A program made the translations under genes and the position numbers. From Aquimarina sp. MAR_2010_214 (GTDB lineage: Bacteria > Bacteroidota > Bacteroidia > Flavobacteriales > Flavobacteriaceae), in NCBI RefSeq assembly GCF_002846555.1, contig NZ_PJMS01000001.1:1550001-1614000 (forward strand): a DNA stretch of 64,000 nucleotides, given 5' to 3'. The notes below the pieces were generated by a model, which did not search any database, had not been told where the DNA came from, and was given only the letters and a program-made list of their open reading frames with translations. Shown here in pieces: positions 46,802 to 55,851 of this stretch. Position 1 is the stretch's first letter; each line of letters begins with the position of its first letter.

Positions 46802-48259
46802 ATGAATCTTGTATCCAGAATTATTATTACCAACCTGTTTAAGGTGGTACTATTAATTGCTTCTTTGCTTTTTGCAACAAGTATTAGTGCTCAAAACACA
46901 TCTTATGCCGTAAATCATACTAAAGGTAAAACGACTATTAAGGTTCAAAATGGTGTGTTTGATAATTTCTCAATAAATTATGAGGGAGAAATTACCTTAT
47001 CAAATGATGATAAAGATGTAGCCGCTATTTCTGATGGTGGTTACCTCGAAATAAAAAAATCTGCTTTTGGAAGTAGACGTAGGATTGTAATCGAATCCGA
47101 AGGGAATGGAAAGCTTAATAAAAAGTATTTTGTTGGTTCTTCTAGAAAAAACTTTGACTCTGAAGGTAAAAAATGGCTTGGTGAGATTTTGCCAAAAATT
47201 GTAAAAACAACAACTTTAGGAGCAAAAGGTAGAGTAGATCGATTCTATAAGCAAGGTGGTGCTAACATGGTATTTAAAGAAATCAGATCTCTTGAAAGCG
47301 ACCATGTAAAATCTGCGTATTTAAAATTGATATTAGAAAAAAAACTATCTCCCAAAGAGATGGAATCATTACTAAGATTAGCCGGAGAAGAAATAAAATC
47401 AGATCACTACTTAGCCGAATTATTGAGGTACAAACAACAAAACTTTTTTGCTTCTAATGCACTGATATTAGCATATATAGAAGCTGCAAAAAGTATAGGA
47501 TCAGATCACTATGCTACAGTAGTATTAAATACTGCTATTGAAGATGGTAATCTTTCTGATGACCAAATAGGTAAACTATTTAAGATAACTACAGGAATTG
47601 ATTCTGATCATTATATGTCACAGGTACTTATCAATGTGATGAAGAAACGAGAGCTAAATGCTACCAACCTTAATCTTTTAATCGAAAATTCTAAGCAAAT
47701 AGGGTCAGATCACTATAAAGCACAAGTATTAATTAAAGCATTAGAACTTCCCGGGTTGTCAAAAGGTAATTACAATTCGTTTATAGGAACACTTGAAGAT
47801 ATCCAGTCGGATCATTACATCACAACCGTTCTTTCTAAGCTATTGGATAAGGGATTAAATAGTAATGAATTAAGTGAATTACTCACACTTGCAGGAGAAT
47901 CTATTGGATCAGACCATTATTTGGTAGAGGTTTTAAGCAAAGTTGTTGATAGACAAGGTTTGGATGGTGAGAATATGGATGTCTATATCCAGGCATTATC
48001 TAGCGTTAGTTCGGATCATTATGCTTCTGTTGCTCTAATAAAATTAGCAAGGAAAAATATTAACAGTGGCCAACTTATAAAAGTACTTCAAAATGCATCT
48101 GCTCAAATAAGTTCAGATCATTATTTATCAGAAACTCTAGTGGCTTTTTCCCCATCGGTTAATAAATCTGGAGATAATGTAAAAGAAGCCTATCGTACCG
48201 CTTGTAAAAGTATTTCATCAGAAACGTATTTTGGAAGAGCACTTCGAGCTTTAAAATAA
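46802..48259 (+). CDS. Secreted SDHY-repeat protein
   Basis: From the Met at 46802 the 485-aa product has a signal peptide (MNLVSRIIITNLFKVVLLIA...SAQ); the Met at 46748 gives a poorer one. A beta-rich part (residues about 30-115, VNHTKGKTTIKVQNGVF) precedes about ten helical repeats of roughly 36 residues, each with a SDHY or near variant (ESDH, KSDHY, GSDHY, DSDHY, QSDHY, SSDHY; last one SSETY). The repeats look HEAT-like. I recall similar SD-x-x repeats in Bacteroidetes BlaR/M56-type proteins, without proof. It leads the kinase operon and is a candidate signal receptor or sensed surface protein. Confidence 0.75.
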   Translation: MNLVSRIIITNLFKVVLLIASLLFATSISAQNTSYAVNHTKGKTTIKVQNGVFDNFSINYEGEITLSNDDKDVAAISDGGYLEIKKSAFGSRRRIVIESEGNGKLNKKYFVGSSRKNFDSEGKKWLGEILPKIVKTTTLGAKGRVDRFYKQGGANMVFKEIRSLESDHVKSAYLKLILEKKLSPKEMESLLRLAGEEIKSDHYLAELLRYKQQNFFASNALILAYIEAAKSIGSDHYATVVLNTAIEDGNLSDDQIGKLFKITTGIDSDHYMSQVLINVMKKRELNATNLNLLIENSKQIGSDHYKAQVLIKALELPGLSKGNYNSFIGTLEDIQSDHYITTVLSKLLDKGLNSNELSELLTLAGESIGSDHYLVEVLSKVVDRQGLDGENMDVYIQALSSVSSDHYASVALIKLARKNINSGQLIKVLQNASAQISSDHYLSETLVAFSPSVNKSGDNVKEAYRTACKSISSETYFGRALRALK

Positions 48260-48271
48260 CAATAGATATTT

Positions 48272-48325
48272 CATCCTGTCAATAGTCTTTTACATGTCTG
48301 TATTATTGACTATTTTGGTAGGATG
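48272..48325 (+). promoter_or_regulatory. Hairpin covering the start codon of the LytS kinase gene
   Basis: catcctgtcaatagtc (48272-48287) pairs with gactattttggtaggatg (48308-48325) apart from a small internal loop; the kinase ATG at 48323 is in the right arm. The structure may damp translation of the kinase relative to the SDHY protein. Confidence 0.45.
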
Positions 48326-49369
48326 AAGTATAGTATAGATCATTATATATACCAACCATCATCAATCGTGAAAAAGTATCTCACTATCATTTTAGTAGGG
48401 TTTCTTCTGGGAATGCTTACGTATGGTTTTTTGGGTTTTGCACAAGAAGAGGATAATACAAAGTTATTATGGTTATCAGGACTTCTGGGAGTTATCATAG
48501 CCTATATAAACACAATCTTCAATGAGCTATTTAACAAATTTATTTCCTGGAAAAAATATACCGGATTTCGTCTTTTAACTGGGGTGTTATCCAATACCAT
48601 CATTTCCTTTCTTTTGATTAGTATTGTTTTATATGGATATACTTTTGTAAAAGATACACCGAATTCTTTTATTGAAGATTATAGCGAAATAATATTAAAA
48701 CTGATCATTTTGATGTTTTTTATGGCTCTGGTTTATAACGTTATTTACTTTGCTATACATTCGTATTATCAATATGCAAAAGGTCAGATAATAGCGTTGC
48801 AGTTAGAACGAAAACAAACTGAATTACAGTTAAGAGCACTAAAATCGCAATTAAGTCCACATTTCTTGTTCAACAGTATGAACACAATATCTTCTTTGGT
48901 GTTTAGCGATGTACAAAAAGCAGAATCATTTATTCGAGAACTTGCTAAGTCTTACCAATATATTTTAAACAAATATGAAAGCAAATGGTTGACAGTTGAA
49001 GAAGAACTACAGTTTGTGAATTCTTACCATTTTTTATTGCAAACACGATTTAATGATCGTATTAATTTAGAGATTGTATTGCCAGATTGGGTATTAAAAA
49101 GTAAAATCCCACCACTAGCGCTTCAAATGTTGATTGAGAATGCTGTAAAACATAATCAGATGACTTCTTCTCAAATATTAAAAATAAGTATTACTTGTGA
49201 TAATAGTGATATTTGTGTCACAAATAATAAAACAGCAAGACCAGAGGGAATAGATTCTTTTAAGATTGGATTAGGTAATATAAGATCAAGATATGAACTA
49301 ATATTCAATAGAGCAATTACTGTAGTAGATGATGAACGATTTACTGTAAAGCTTCCTGTAATTATATAA
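48323..49369 (+). CDS. LytS-family sensor histidine kinase
   Basis: The 348-aa protein has four membrane helices and a His_kinase domain: LKSQLSPHFLFNSMNTISS (phospho-His), MLIENAVKHN (N box) and IGLGNIRSRYEL (G box). There is no separate sensor domain. It is the active kinase of the operon and the most likely donor for the LytTR regulator, two genes downstream. Confidence 0.9.
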   Translation: MKYSIDHYIYQPSSIVKKYLTIILVGFLLGMLTYGFLGFAQEEDNTKLLWLSGLLGVIIAYINTIFNELFNKFISWKKYTGFRLLTGVLSNTIISFLLISIVLYGYTFVKDTPNSFIEDYSEIILKLIILMFFMALVYNVIYFAIHSYYQYAKGQIIALQLERKQTELQLRALKSQLSPHFLFNSMNTISSLVFSDVQKAESFIRELAKSYQYILNKYESKWLTVEEELQFVNSYHFLLQTRFNDRINLEIVLPDWVLKSKIPPLALQMLIENAVKHNQMTSSQILKISITCDNSDICVTNNKTARPEGIDSFKIGLGNIRSRYELIFNRAITVVDDERFTVKLPVII

Positions 49370-49446
49370 ATCAAGTATGATAAACGATTACTCTAAAATG
49401 ATTACAATACGATGCCACCTGAACTCTAAAAATATGAAAAAAGAAG

Positions 49447-50481
49447 ATGAATAAGTTATTTATACATCATCCAATATTTAGAATCATTAGTCCATTATGT
49501 AGTGGTGCATTGGTATATTTACTTATTTTATTGGTAAATAATAATGTAGCTCAGTTACAGGAAGAATTTCTTGGTCAAGAACTATATGTGTGTATTGGAT
49601 TAGCATATCTCATTCAAGAATATTCTAGAATATCCTTGTTCTTTTTTGAAAAACTCAAATTTCCAAAATCATTTATTGGCAAGATTATTTTTCAGATTAT
49701 TATTTCGGTAATTACTTCTGTACTTCTGGTTTCTGGATCCATGTTTCTGTACTTTGATTTGGTATTAGGGTTTACGCCTAATATTTCAGAGTTAATCATT
49801 TTTAATAGCATCTTTTCTGTTATTACGATCATATATCTTTCATTATACCTAAGTCATCAGTTCTTACATAAAATAAATACAGAAATAATGGCAAAAGAAC
49901 TATCTCTGAAAGAGGGGGTAGAACAGGATTTTATTCAGTTTAAAAAAGGAATAAACCCAACATTAATGTTTGAAACTTTGGAGTCATTAATAGTGGTCAT
50001 GAAAAAGGATACTGATAAAGCAGAATTTTTAGTAGATCATTTTTCGGCAGTATATCGATATATCCTTTCCAAAACAACAAAAGAGTTAGTGCCTATTAAT
50101 GAAGAACTCGATGTTTTGGATCAATTATTACTTTTGTTTGAATACTTGCCGTACAGAAAAGCGAAATTTGTTAAAGAAGAATCAATACATACGTTAGTAG
50201 TTCCTGGGAGTCTTTTATCCTGTGCAGAACAGATTATAAGAAGTACGATTGTTTCAAGAGACACAGAGCTTGTTGTGACGATGACTCAGGATTCGAAATA
50301 TGTTTTATTAAAATATCCGCATCAGGAAAAGATTAGTTATACTATGGATAACAATAGTATCAAAGATATTCTGGATATGTATCGATTCTATACAGATACA
50401 CCAATTACTGTAGCCAAAGATGATATTTATACTATAATTTATATACCAAAACTTACTATTGATGAAAGTAGCAATAATTGA
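49447..50481 (+). CDS. LytS-like pseudokinase lacking the phospho-histidine
   Basis: The 344-aa protein has the same layout as the kinase before it: four helices, a linker and a His_kinase-like core. At the phospho-His site it reads INPTLMFETLES instead of LSPHFLFNSMN, so the His is gone, and the N and G boxes are not recognisable. This is a degenerate partner, probably regulatory, acting on the active kinase by dimerisation. It overlaps the regulator start by 20 bp. Confidence 0.82.
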   Translation: MNKLFIHHPIFRIISPLCSGALVYLLILLVNNNVAQLQEEFLGQELYVCIGLAYLIQEYSRISLFFFEKLKFPKSFIGKIIFQIIISVITSVLLVSGSMFLYFDLVLGFTPNISELIIFNSIFSVITIIYLSLYLSHQFLHKINTEIMAKELSLKEGVEQDFIQFKKGINPTLMFETLESLIVVMKKDTDKAEFLVDHFSAVYRYILSKTTKELVPINEELDVLDQLLLLFEYLPYRKAKFVKEESIHTLVVPGSLLSCAEQIIRSTIVSRDTELVVTMTQDSKYVLLKYPHQEKISYTMDNNSIKDILDMYRFYTDTPITVAKDDIYTIIYIPKLTIDESSNN

Positions 50482-51220
50482 AGACGAACCTCTAGCAGCA
50501 GAAAAGTTAGAGCGTTACTTGCTGAAGTATGATTCTGATATCCAGGTGATACATAAACTACCCTCAATAGAAGAAGCAGTACTTTGGATAAACGTACATC
50601 AAGAAGAAGTAGATCTTTTTTTTATGGATGTTCAACTTATAGATGGGCTTAGTTTTGAGATTTTTAACAAAGTTAAGGTGAATAAACCTGTAATCTTTAC
50701 AACAGCTTTTGATGAGTTTGCAATTGATGCTTTTAAAGTAAATAGTATAGACTATCTTCTAAAACCAATATTGTTTACGGATCTTTCAAAAGCATTGAAA
50801 AAACTAGAAACATTACGATCTCAGTTTTTGGGAGAGGTTAGTGTTAGTCATGCGGTTAAGAATATGGCTAATACTTCATATAAGAATAGATTTTTGGTCC
50901 GCCTTGGCAATCATATTCATTCAGTCAAAAGTGAAGATATTTCCTTTTTCTTTGCAGAAGGACGGGATGCCTATCTTGTTGCAGAGAACCGAAAAAAATA
51001 CATGATAGAATATAAATTAGAAACCCTCGAAGAATTATTGGAACCTAAAAGTTTTTTTAGAGTGAATCGAACCTTTATTGTCAATATCAATGCTATCCAG
51101 GATGTATTGGTCTATTCTAACAGGCGCTTAAAACTTACCTTAAACCAAAATATAGATAAAGAAGTTATTGTAAGTCGGGAAAAAGTTACAGATTTTAAAC
51201 AATGGTTCGAAGGGAATTGA
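50462..51220 (+). CDS. LytTR-family response regulator
   Basis: The 252-aa product has a receiver (VAIIEDEPLAAEKLERYL; Asp in LFFMDVQLIDG; Lys in DYLLKPI) and a C-terminal LytTR domain (RFLVRLGNHIHSVKSEDI, FFRVNRTFIVNINAI). The preceding in-frame TTG at 50459 is not needed; ATG is at 50462. It most likely binds the direct repeat at 46689 and its own operon. Confidence 0.92.
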   Translation: MKVAIIEDEPLAAEKLERYLLKYDSDIQVIHKLPSIEEAVLWINVHQEEVDLFFMDVQLIDGLSFEIFNKVKVNKPVIFTTAFDEFAIDAFKVNSIDYLLKPILFTDLSKALKKLETLRSQFLGEVSVSHAVKNMANTSYKNRFLVRLGNHIHSVKSEDISFFFAEGRDAYLVAENRKKYMIEYKLETLEELLEPKSFFRVNRTFIVNINAIQDVLVYSNRRLKLTLNQNIDKEVIVSREKVTDFKQWFEGN

Positions 51221-51308
51221 AATACCGTAGAATATAAAACTTCCCCAAAAATGAATATAATCCATTATTGAGGAAGTAATCTGATATTTTGAATTTTGTT
51301 TTTGTAGT

Positions 51309-52751
51309 TTAAAACTCTGCGTTAAGAGGTGTTCTTGGGTAAGGGATCACATCTCTAATATTACCCATTCCCGTTACAAAAAGAACAAGACGCTCAAATC
51401 CAAGTCCAAAACCACTATGTGTACATGTACCAAAACGACGAGTATCTAAATACCACCATAATTCCTCTTCAGGAATATTAAGAGCGGCCATTTTTTCTTT
51501 AAGTACGTCCAAACGCTCTTCACGTTGAGAGCCACCTACTATTTCTCCAATACCTGGAAATAAGATATCCATAGCTCTTACCGTTTTTCCATCTTCATTA
51601 AGTCGCATATAAAACGATTTAATATCTGCCGGGTAATCAAATAAAATCACAGGACATTTAAAGTGCTTTTCGACAAGAAATCTTTCGTGTTCACTCTGTA
51701 GATCAGCACCCCATCCATCAATAGGAAATTTAAATTTCTTCTTCTTATTAGGCTTAGAGTTTTTAAGAATGTCAATGGCTTCGGTATAACTTACTCGTTT
51801 AAAATTGTTCTCTAATATAAACTTTAACTTATCTCGCAATAACATTTCGGCACGTTCTGCCTGAGGTTTTTGTTTATCCTCCTGTACTAGACGATTTTCT
51901 AAAAACTCAAGATCATCCTGACAGTTATCCAAAACAAACTGGATTACGTATTTAATAAAATCTTCTGCCAAATCCATATTGCCATCCAGATCACAGAAAG
52001 CAACTTCAGGTTCTACCATCCAGAATTCTGCAAGATGTCGAGATGTATTTGAGTTTTCTGCTCTAAAAGTAGGCCCAAAGGTATACACCTGACCTAATCC
52101 CATAGCATAAGTCTCGGCTTCTAATTGACCAGAAACGGTTAAGTTTGTTTCACCACCAAAGAAATCGTCTTTATAATCAACTTCACCATTCTCATTTTTC
52201 GGAATGTTAGTAAGATCCATATTGGTTACTTTAAATGCTTCTCCGGCACCCTCGGCATCACTTTTTGTAATTACTGGTGTATGTACATAGTAAAAATCAT
52301 TCTTTTGAAAATATTCATGTATTGCAAAAGATAATTTTGAGCGCACTCTCATGATCGCACCAAAGGTGTTGGTACGAACTCGTAGATGGGCCTGCTCCCG
52401 TAATTTTTCTAGTGTATGTCGTTTTGGAGATAAAATAGTAAGCTTTAATTCTTCGGGATCAGCATCTCCTTCGACCTCTACATTAGATATCTGGATTTCT
52501 ACACGTTGCCCTTTTCCTTGACTTTCTACAAGAGTACCTGTTATCGCAACCGCTGCTCCTACATTTATTCTACTTTGAGTTGCTGCATCGATGGTATTAT
52601 CTTCTAAAACACACTGAATATTATTAATAGTTGATCCATCATTAATCGCTATAAAACGATCGTTTCTAAAAGAACGAACCCAGCCTTTAACAAGTACAGG
52701 CTGTAATAGTTTATCACTTTGTAGTACCTCTATTATTTTAGTATGTTTCAT
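51309..52751 (-). CDS. asnS: Asparaginyl-tRNA synthetase
   Basis: The 480-aa class II enzyme charges tRNA-Asn. It has an N-terminal OB-fold anticodon domain (VLVKGWVRSFRND), motif 2 (FRAENSNTSRHLAEFWMVEPE region) and motif 3 (GFGLGFERLVLFVTGM). Its usual flavobacterial neighbour is rpoN, which here is about 28 kb away. A -7 box lies at 52841. Confidence 0.97.
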   Translation of the reverse strand: MKHTKIIEVLQSDKLLQPVLVKGWVRSFRNDRFIAINDGSTINNIQCVLEDNTIDAATQSRINVGAAVAITGTLVESQGKGQRVEIQISNVEVEGDADPEELKLTILSPKRHTLEKLREQAHLRVRTNTFGAIMRVRSKLSFAIHEYFQKNDFYYVHTPVITKSDAEGAGEAFKVTNMDLTNIPKNENGEVDYKDDFFGGETNLTVSGQLEAETYAMGLGQVYTFGPTFRAENSNTSRHLAEFWMVEPEVAFCDLDGNMDLAEDFIKYVIQFVLDNCQDDLEFLENRLVQEDKQKPQAERAEMLLRDKLKFILENNFKRVSYTEAIDILKNSKPNKKKKFKFPIDGWGADLQSEHERFLVEKHFKCPVILFDYPADIKSFYMRLNEDGKTVRAMDILFPGIGEIVGGSQREERLDVLKEKMAALNIPEEELWWYLDTRRFGTCTHSGFGLGFERLVLFVTGMGNIRDVIPYPRTPLNAEF

Positions 52752-53229
52752 CTGTTTTTTAAATATTATTTGTTTTTGGCCTTATATCTATTAAAAGAAT
52801 TTGTGGGTATAAAACCAAAGATGTTTGAATTTTGAGGTAGCAAAGATAATTTTTTAATCGGATTGAAGCATAATCTTATGAATTCAAAAAAGATTATAGT
52901 AATCAAAATATATTTTGATGTTCTTTTTAAACCTTGCATTCATATTATGAAAATACCAAATCTGACGTTTTTTTGAATTATGATTCTATGTAAAAATCGT
53001 AAATGGATATGTTTTGATTGAAAAAAGAATGTTTTTTTGAAGTTTTTTTGATGAAATTCAAAAAAACATACTTGTTTTTTTTGAGGTTTAAATTACTGAA
53101 AATAAGTAATTTAAATGATGTTTTGTTGAATTTTACTTGTTTGAATAGTGTTAAATTTTAGGTTGTTTATACAAAAAGGGGATTTTTCCCCCCTATTGGG
53201 TATTTCAAAATATAAAAAGGGGCAGTATC
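52752..53229. other. Spacer upstream of asnS
   Basis: It holds a -7 box for asnS (TATCTTTG on the minus strand, 52841-52848) and a perfect 13-bp inverted repeat at 53029-53041/53057-53069 (atgtttttttgaa/ttcaaaaaaacat), perhaps a terminator for the exporter gene. A G-run/C-run element begins near 53172. No ORF is seen. Confidence 0.55.
52841..52848 (-). promoter_or_regulatory. Candidate -7 box of asnS
   Basis: CAAAGATA on the plus strand reads TATCTTTG on the minus strand, matching TAnnTTTG. It lies 90 bp before the asnS ATG. The -33 TTG is not evident. Confidence 0.4.
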
Positions 53230-53336
53230 TTGCATATGCAATTATGACGATTGTGTTTACGTTAAGTTTAGTTCGATAGGTTTTGGGGTAATCTATCTTA
53301 CAGAAGTCCCGTTAGTTTCTAGCGGGGCTTTTTTTA
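53230..53336 (+). ncRNA. Candidate small RNA with its own terminator
   Basis: A G-run/C-run promoter-like element at 53172-53200 and TTGCAT at 53230 precede about 70 bases without a credible gene, and a terminator hairpin (aagtcccgtt 53304-53313 / agcggggctt 53321-53330, then a T run) closes it. No plus-strand gene could use this terminator. A tiny frame starts at 53244 (MTIVFTLSLVR). The same element, again followed by a terminator, occurs at 59826. Confidence 0.4.
53304..53336 (+). terminator. Plus-strand terminator with no upstream gene
   Basis: A 10-bp stem with two G-T pairs around tagtttct-like loop, followed by cttttttta. The T run exists only on the plus strand, so it does not serve the minus-strand exporter gene ending at 53357. 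Confidence 0.75.
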
Positions 53337-53356
53337 TGAAGATCTGCTTTATTTCC

Positions 53357-55765
53357 TTATTCTTCCTCGTCTTGAGTTTCTTCAAGCTCTTCATCATTTG
53401 GAATGATTTTAAGGGTAGGCTCTTTAAGGGTTTTCTTGTTTGCTATACTTCGCTCTAACGAAAGTAATAAAGAAGGAAGTAGTAAAAGATTAGCTAACAT
53501 AGCAAATAGTAAGGTTGTTGATACCAACCCTCCAAGTGCTTTGGTTCCTCCAAAACTAGATATCATAAATACAGAAAATCCAAAAAACAAAACAGTTGAG
53601 GTATAAAACATACTTACTCCTGTTTCTCGTAATGAAGCAAGTACTGATTTTCTAATCCTCCAATGGTTAGCTTTCAATTCTTGTCTATATTTTGCAAGAA
53701 AGTGAATTGTATCATCTACCGAAATACCAAATGCGATACTAAAAACTAATATTGTAGAAGGTTTTATTGGTACTCCAAGATATCCCATAAGACCCGCAGT
53801 CATAAGTAATGGTAATAAATTTGGAATCAGAGATATGACAATCATTTTCCAGGATCGAAACATCCAGGCCATAAAAAGGGCAATTAGAATTACTGCAAGT
53901 CCGAGAGAAAGAGATAAGTTCCATACCAGGTATTTGGTTCCTTTCTGGAAAATAAGCGCCTTACCAGTAAAAGAAACGTCATATCTGTCTTTAGGAAAAA
54001 TTTTCTCTAACTGTGGTTTTAGAGTGGCTTCTATACGCTCCATTTCTTCTGTGCCTACATCTTTCATAAAGGTAGTGATTCTTGCGTATTGTCCTGTAGA
54101 ATCCACATAACTATTCATTACTCCTACTTTGGACTCAAAACTTTTGGCATATGGCAAAATAAAATTTCGCTCCTGACTAGTAGGTATTTGATAATATTTG
54201 GGATTTCCGTTATAGAAAGCTTGTTTAGCGTATTTAACAAGGTTGACAATAGAAATAGGCTTTGATAACTCAGGAGTCTCTTCAAGAAGCTCCTGAAGCT
54301 TCTCCATGCGTTTCAATGTAGGTAATTTTAGAACACCTTGTTTTCTTTTAGTATCTATTAATATTTCTAATGGCATTACACCATCAAATTCTTCTTCAAA
54401 AAATTCTATGTCTTTATAAAATCCAGCTGATTTAGGCATATCCTCTAATAGACTTCCAGAAACTTTTATGGTATAAATACCAATGATGCTAACGATCAAA
54501 ATAATGACAGAAGAAAAATAGATTGTTACTCGCCTTGTTTTTACCATCTTTTCCATCCAATCCATTAACTTCTCAATCCATCCTTTGCCCAGATGTTTTA
54601 AGTGTCTTTCCTTGGGTTGGGGCATATAGCTATAAATTATAGTAATGACTAGAAGGCAAAGTATAAATAAGGCGATTATATTTAGTGAAGCAACAATACC
54701 AAATTCTTTAAGTAATTTACTTTCGGTTAATGCAAAAGTTGCAAACCCCGAAGCAGTAGTTACATTTGTCATTAATGTAGCATTACCCACTTTGGTGATT
54801 ACCCGTTGAAGAGATTTTGCTTTATTACCATGTTTTTTTATTTCTTGTTGGTATTTGTTAATTAAAAAAATACAATTAGGAATACCAATTACAATCACTA
54901 ATGGAGGAATAATAGCTGTAAGTACAGTTATTTCATACTCTAAAAGCCCTAAAATTCCAAAAGCCCACATTACCCCAATAATTACAGCAGTCATGGATAT
55001 AAAAGTGGCTCTTAAAGATCTAAAAAAGAAAAAGAATATCAATGAAGTAACCAGTAAAGCGGCAAGAATGAAAATTTCTATTTCATCCATGATGTTTTGA
55101 GAATTCAAAGTTCTGATATATGGCATACCAGAAACTTTTACATCCATATTATGTTCATTTTCAAAAGCTAAAACCAAAGGAAGTAGGACTTCTTCAATAA
55201 ACTTTTTTCGCTTCTTAGTGTTTACAATATCTTTTTTTAGATATAGAGCACTTTGGATAGTTTTGGACTTTTTGCTATAGATAAGTCCTTCATAGAATGG
55301 TAGCTTGTTGAATAACTCGTGTTCATAGTTAGATACCTGTTTTTCGGTATAGCTAGAGTCTTTAATAAAAGGCACTAATTCAAATCGGGGAGGGTTATCT
55401 TCTTTTTTTAAAGTTTTAAGATCAGCTATAGAAACTACCAAATCAATCTCTTCGTATTTTTTGAACGAGTCATTAAAATCATTCCATGCCTTTAGCTTTT
55501 TAGAAGTAAAAAGCGTACTGTCTTTAACAGCCATTACGATTAGATTACCTTCTTCGCCAAATTTTTGAAGGAATTTTTGATATAATATATTTACCTCATG
55601 ATCATCGGGAAGTAGATTCGCTTCTGAGTGAGAAAACTTCATGTTTTTCCACTGAAAACCTAAAAAAACCGTAATTCCTATTATTGCTAGAAATATTATC
55701 GCTCTATTGCGAAGTATAATTCCAGCTAGTGCATTCCAAAACCCGAAACTGAATAATTTTGCCAT
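53357..55765 (-). CDS. MMPL/RND-superfamily exporter
   Basis: The 802-aa protein has two halves with a helix, a large extracytoplasmic loop and five helices each, including SSD-like cores (ITVLTAIIPPLVIVIGIPNC; PSTILVFSIAFGISVDDTIHF). The VDDTIHFLAKY motif is typical of MMPL-family exporters. It lacks a fusion-protein partner, so lipid or hopanoid-like cargo is possible. The acidic C-terminus (EELEETQDEEE) is notable. A -7 box TACATTTG on the minus strand sits 18 bp upstream, implying a short leader. Confidence 0.9.
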   Translation of the reverse strand: MAKLFSFGFWNALAGIILRNRAIIFLAIIGITVFLGFQWKNMKFSHSEANLLPDDHEVNILYQKFLQKFGEEGNLIVMAVKDSTLFTSKKLKAWNDFNDSFKKYEEIDLVVSIADLKTLKKEDNPPRFELVPFIKDSSYTEKQVSNYEHELFNKLPFYEGLIYSKKSKTIQSALYLKKDIVNTKKRKKFIEEVLLPLVLAFENEHNMDVKVSGMPYIRTLNSQNIMDEIEIFILAALLVTSLIFFFFFRSLRATFISMTAVIIGVMWAFGILGLLEYEITVLTAIIPPLVIVIGIPNCIFLINKYQQEIKKHGNKAKSLQRVITKVGNATLMTNVTTASGFATFALTESKLLKEFGIVASLNIIALFILCLLVITIIYSYMPQPKERHLKHLGKGWIEKLMDWMEKMVKTRRVTIYFSSVIILIVSIIGIYTIKVSGSLLEDMPKSAGFYKDIEFFEEEFDGVMPLEILIDTKRKQGVLKLPTLKRMEKLQELLEETPELSKPISIVNLVKYAKQAFYNGNPKYYQIPTSQERNFILPYAKSFESKVGVMNSYVDSTGQYARITTFMKDVGTEEMERIEATLKPQLEKIFPKDRYDVSFTGKALIFQKGTKYLVWNLSLSLGLAVILIALFMAWMFRSWKMIVISLIPNLLPLLMTAGLMGYLGVPIKPSTILVFSIAFGISVDDTIHFLAKYRQELKANHWRIRKSVLASLRETGVSMFYTSTVLFFGFSVFMISSFGGTKALGGLVSTTLLFAMLANLLLLPSLLLSLERSIANKKTLKEPTLKIIPNDEELEETQDEEE

Positions 55766-55782
55766 CCTTTATTTTCCTGCTG

Positions 55783-55790
55783 CAAATGTA
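55783..55790 (-). promoter_or_regulatory. Candidate -7 box of the MMPL gene
   Basis: CAAATGTA reads TACATTTG on the minus strand, the same box as before rplM. It is 17 bp before the ATG at 55765. A TTG at -33 is not evident. Confidence 0.45.
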
Positions 55791-55851
55791 ATGATTGGTG
55801 AATTATTATTTTGGTATTTCTGAAAAAGAAAAATGATTTATCGTACAAAGA

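Noticed and set aside
53210..53235. Sigma-54 promoter (GGGCAG..TTGCAT)
   Set aside because: The TTGCA part fits -12, but the -24 side only matches loosely, and the similar cassette at 59826 has no GG at the right distance.
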